From Candidatus Kaiserbacteria bacterium RIFCSPHIGHO2_12_FULL_56_13 (lineage in GTDB: Bacteria; Patescibacteriota; Minisyncoccia; Phycocordibacterales; Phycocordibacteraceae): a DNA stretch of 5,415 bases. Positions 5,068 to 5,415 of this stretch are shown piece by piece. The notes beneath the pieces are model-generated. The model made no database searches. It was not told where the DNA came from and saw only the letters and a program-made list of their open reading frames with translations. A program made the position numbers and the translations under genes. The stretch lies in the NCBI GenBank assembly GCA_001781625.1, contig MFLS01000032.1, positions 1 through 5,415 of the forward strand, read 5' to 3'. Within the stretch, counting starts at the first letter, position 1. Each line of letters starts with the position of its first letter.

Positions 5068-5101
5068 CCCGTCAGAAGGTGTTTAACAGAAGGATTGTGC
5101 C

Positions 5102-5415
5102 ATGTTCAAACAGACCATACTGTCAGGTATCCGGGCAACCGGCCGCCTGCATTTCGGCAATTTCATGGGAGCGGTCAGGAATTTCGTCGAATTCCAGAAG
5201 CCGGGGAACCGGTGCCTGTATTTCATCGCCGACCTGCACACCCTGACGACGCTTCAGAACCCCGAGGAGTTGCGCGGCAACGTCCTCGAGATCGCGAAGG
5301 ATTATCTTGCCGCGGGACTCGACCCGAACAAATCGACTATCTACGCCCAGTCGAGCATTCCGGAAATATCGGAGCTGTCTATCCTGCTCGCGATGGTGCA
5401 ACCCCTCGGAGAAAT
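5102..5415 (+). CDS. trpS: Tryptophanyl-tRNA synthetase, N-terminal part (partial)
   Basis: The frame opens at ATG 5102 with an AAGGA SD (starting near 5090) about 7 nt upstream, and runs off the right edge after 104 codons. The N-terminus carries the class Ic synthetase signature: SGIRATGRLHFGNFMGA (residues 8-24), in which HFGN (17-20) is the HIGH-equivalent ATP-binding motif, followed by the CLYFIADLHTLTT strand (38-50) typical of TrpS. The enzyme charges tRNA-Trp with tryptophan in the cytoplasm and is essential. The KMSKS loop and anticodon-binding region lie outside the window. It diverges from the methyltransferase gene, with a 133-bp gap that holds both promoters. Codon use here is visibly more GC-rich than in the amidinotransferase gene. 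TyrRS is excluded by the TGRLHFGN context. Confidence 0.95.
   Translation, partial: MFKQTILSGIRATGRLHFGNFMGAVRNFVEFQKPGNRCLYFIADLHTLTTLQNPEELRGNVLEIAKDYLAAGLDPNKSTIYAQSSIPEISELSILLAMVQPLGE

Noticed and set aside
5045..5101. Possible T-box or attenuator before trpS
   Set aside because: The leader is about 30-60 nt, with no T-box sequence, terminator hairpin or Trp-rich leader peptide.
1..5415. CRISPR array, tRNA or rRNA, insertion sequence, toxin-antitoxin or defence island
   Set aside because: No regularly spaced repeats, tRNA-like folds, transposase motifs, terminal inverted repeats or recognisable toxin or antitoxin pairs were found on either strand.

Overview
The window looks like chromosomal DNA from a Patescibacteria/CPR (Parcubacteria-like) bacterium. 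This rests on a multi-TM sensor-kinase N-terminus of a type I associate with that group, short orphan membrane and aromatic-rich proteins, compact intergenic regions with strong hairpin terminators, sigma70-like promoters, and clear Shine-Dalgarno sites on most genes. The assignment comes from recalled family resemblance, not a database search.

Layout. Minus strand 1-1123: a two-gene unit of a tiny single-TM protein followed 8 nt later by a multi-TM sensor protein, probably a histidine kinase, whose C-terminus lies off the left edge. Plus strand 1201-2340: a full-length L-arginine:glycine amidinotransferase (AGAT) homologue with an intact Asp/His/Cys triad, divergent from the kinase unit across a short AT-rich promoter region. 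Minus strand 2412-4968: three separately transcribed genes. In transcription order these are an AroQ-type chorismate-mutase-like domain fused to a class I SAM methyltransferase (3835-4968), an orphan 188-aa protein (3141-3707), and a 192-aa four-TM membrane protein (2412-2990). Each has a recognisable promoter and ends in an intrinsic terminator. Plus strand 5102-5415: the N-terminus of tryptophanyl-tRNA synthetase (trpS), running off the right edge.

The three minus-strand genes form an unusually legible chain: promoter, SD, ORF, terminator, with the next promoter starting on or just beside the previous terminator. The methyltransferase and trpS promoters are back to back, with mirrored TTGAC -35 elements 2 bp apart.

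The least ordinary items are the chorismate-mutase-like/methyltransferase fusion, which keeps some AroQ active-site positions and lacks others, and the AGAT homologue, in which the usual arginine-carboxylate-binding Arg appears to be Trp. An amidinotransferase and a methyltransferase in one neighbourhood could hint at guanidino-compound chemistry (AGAT plus a methyltransferase makes creatine in animals), but they are on opposite strands in separate units, so that link is only a hypothesis. I see no CRISPR array, tRNA, rRNA, insertion sequence or obvious defence system.
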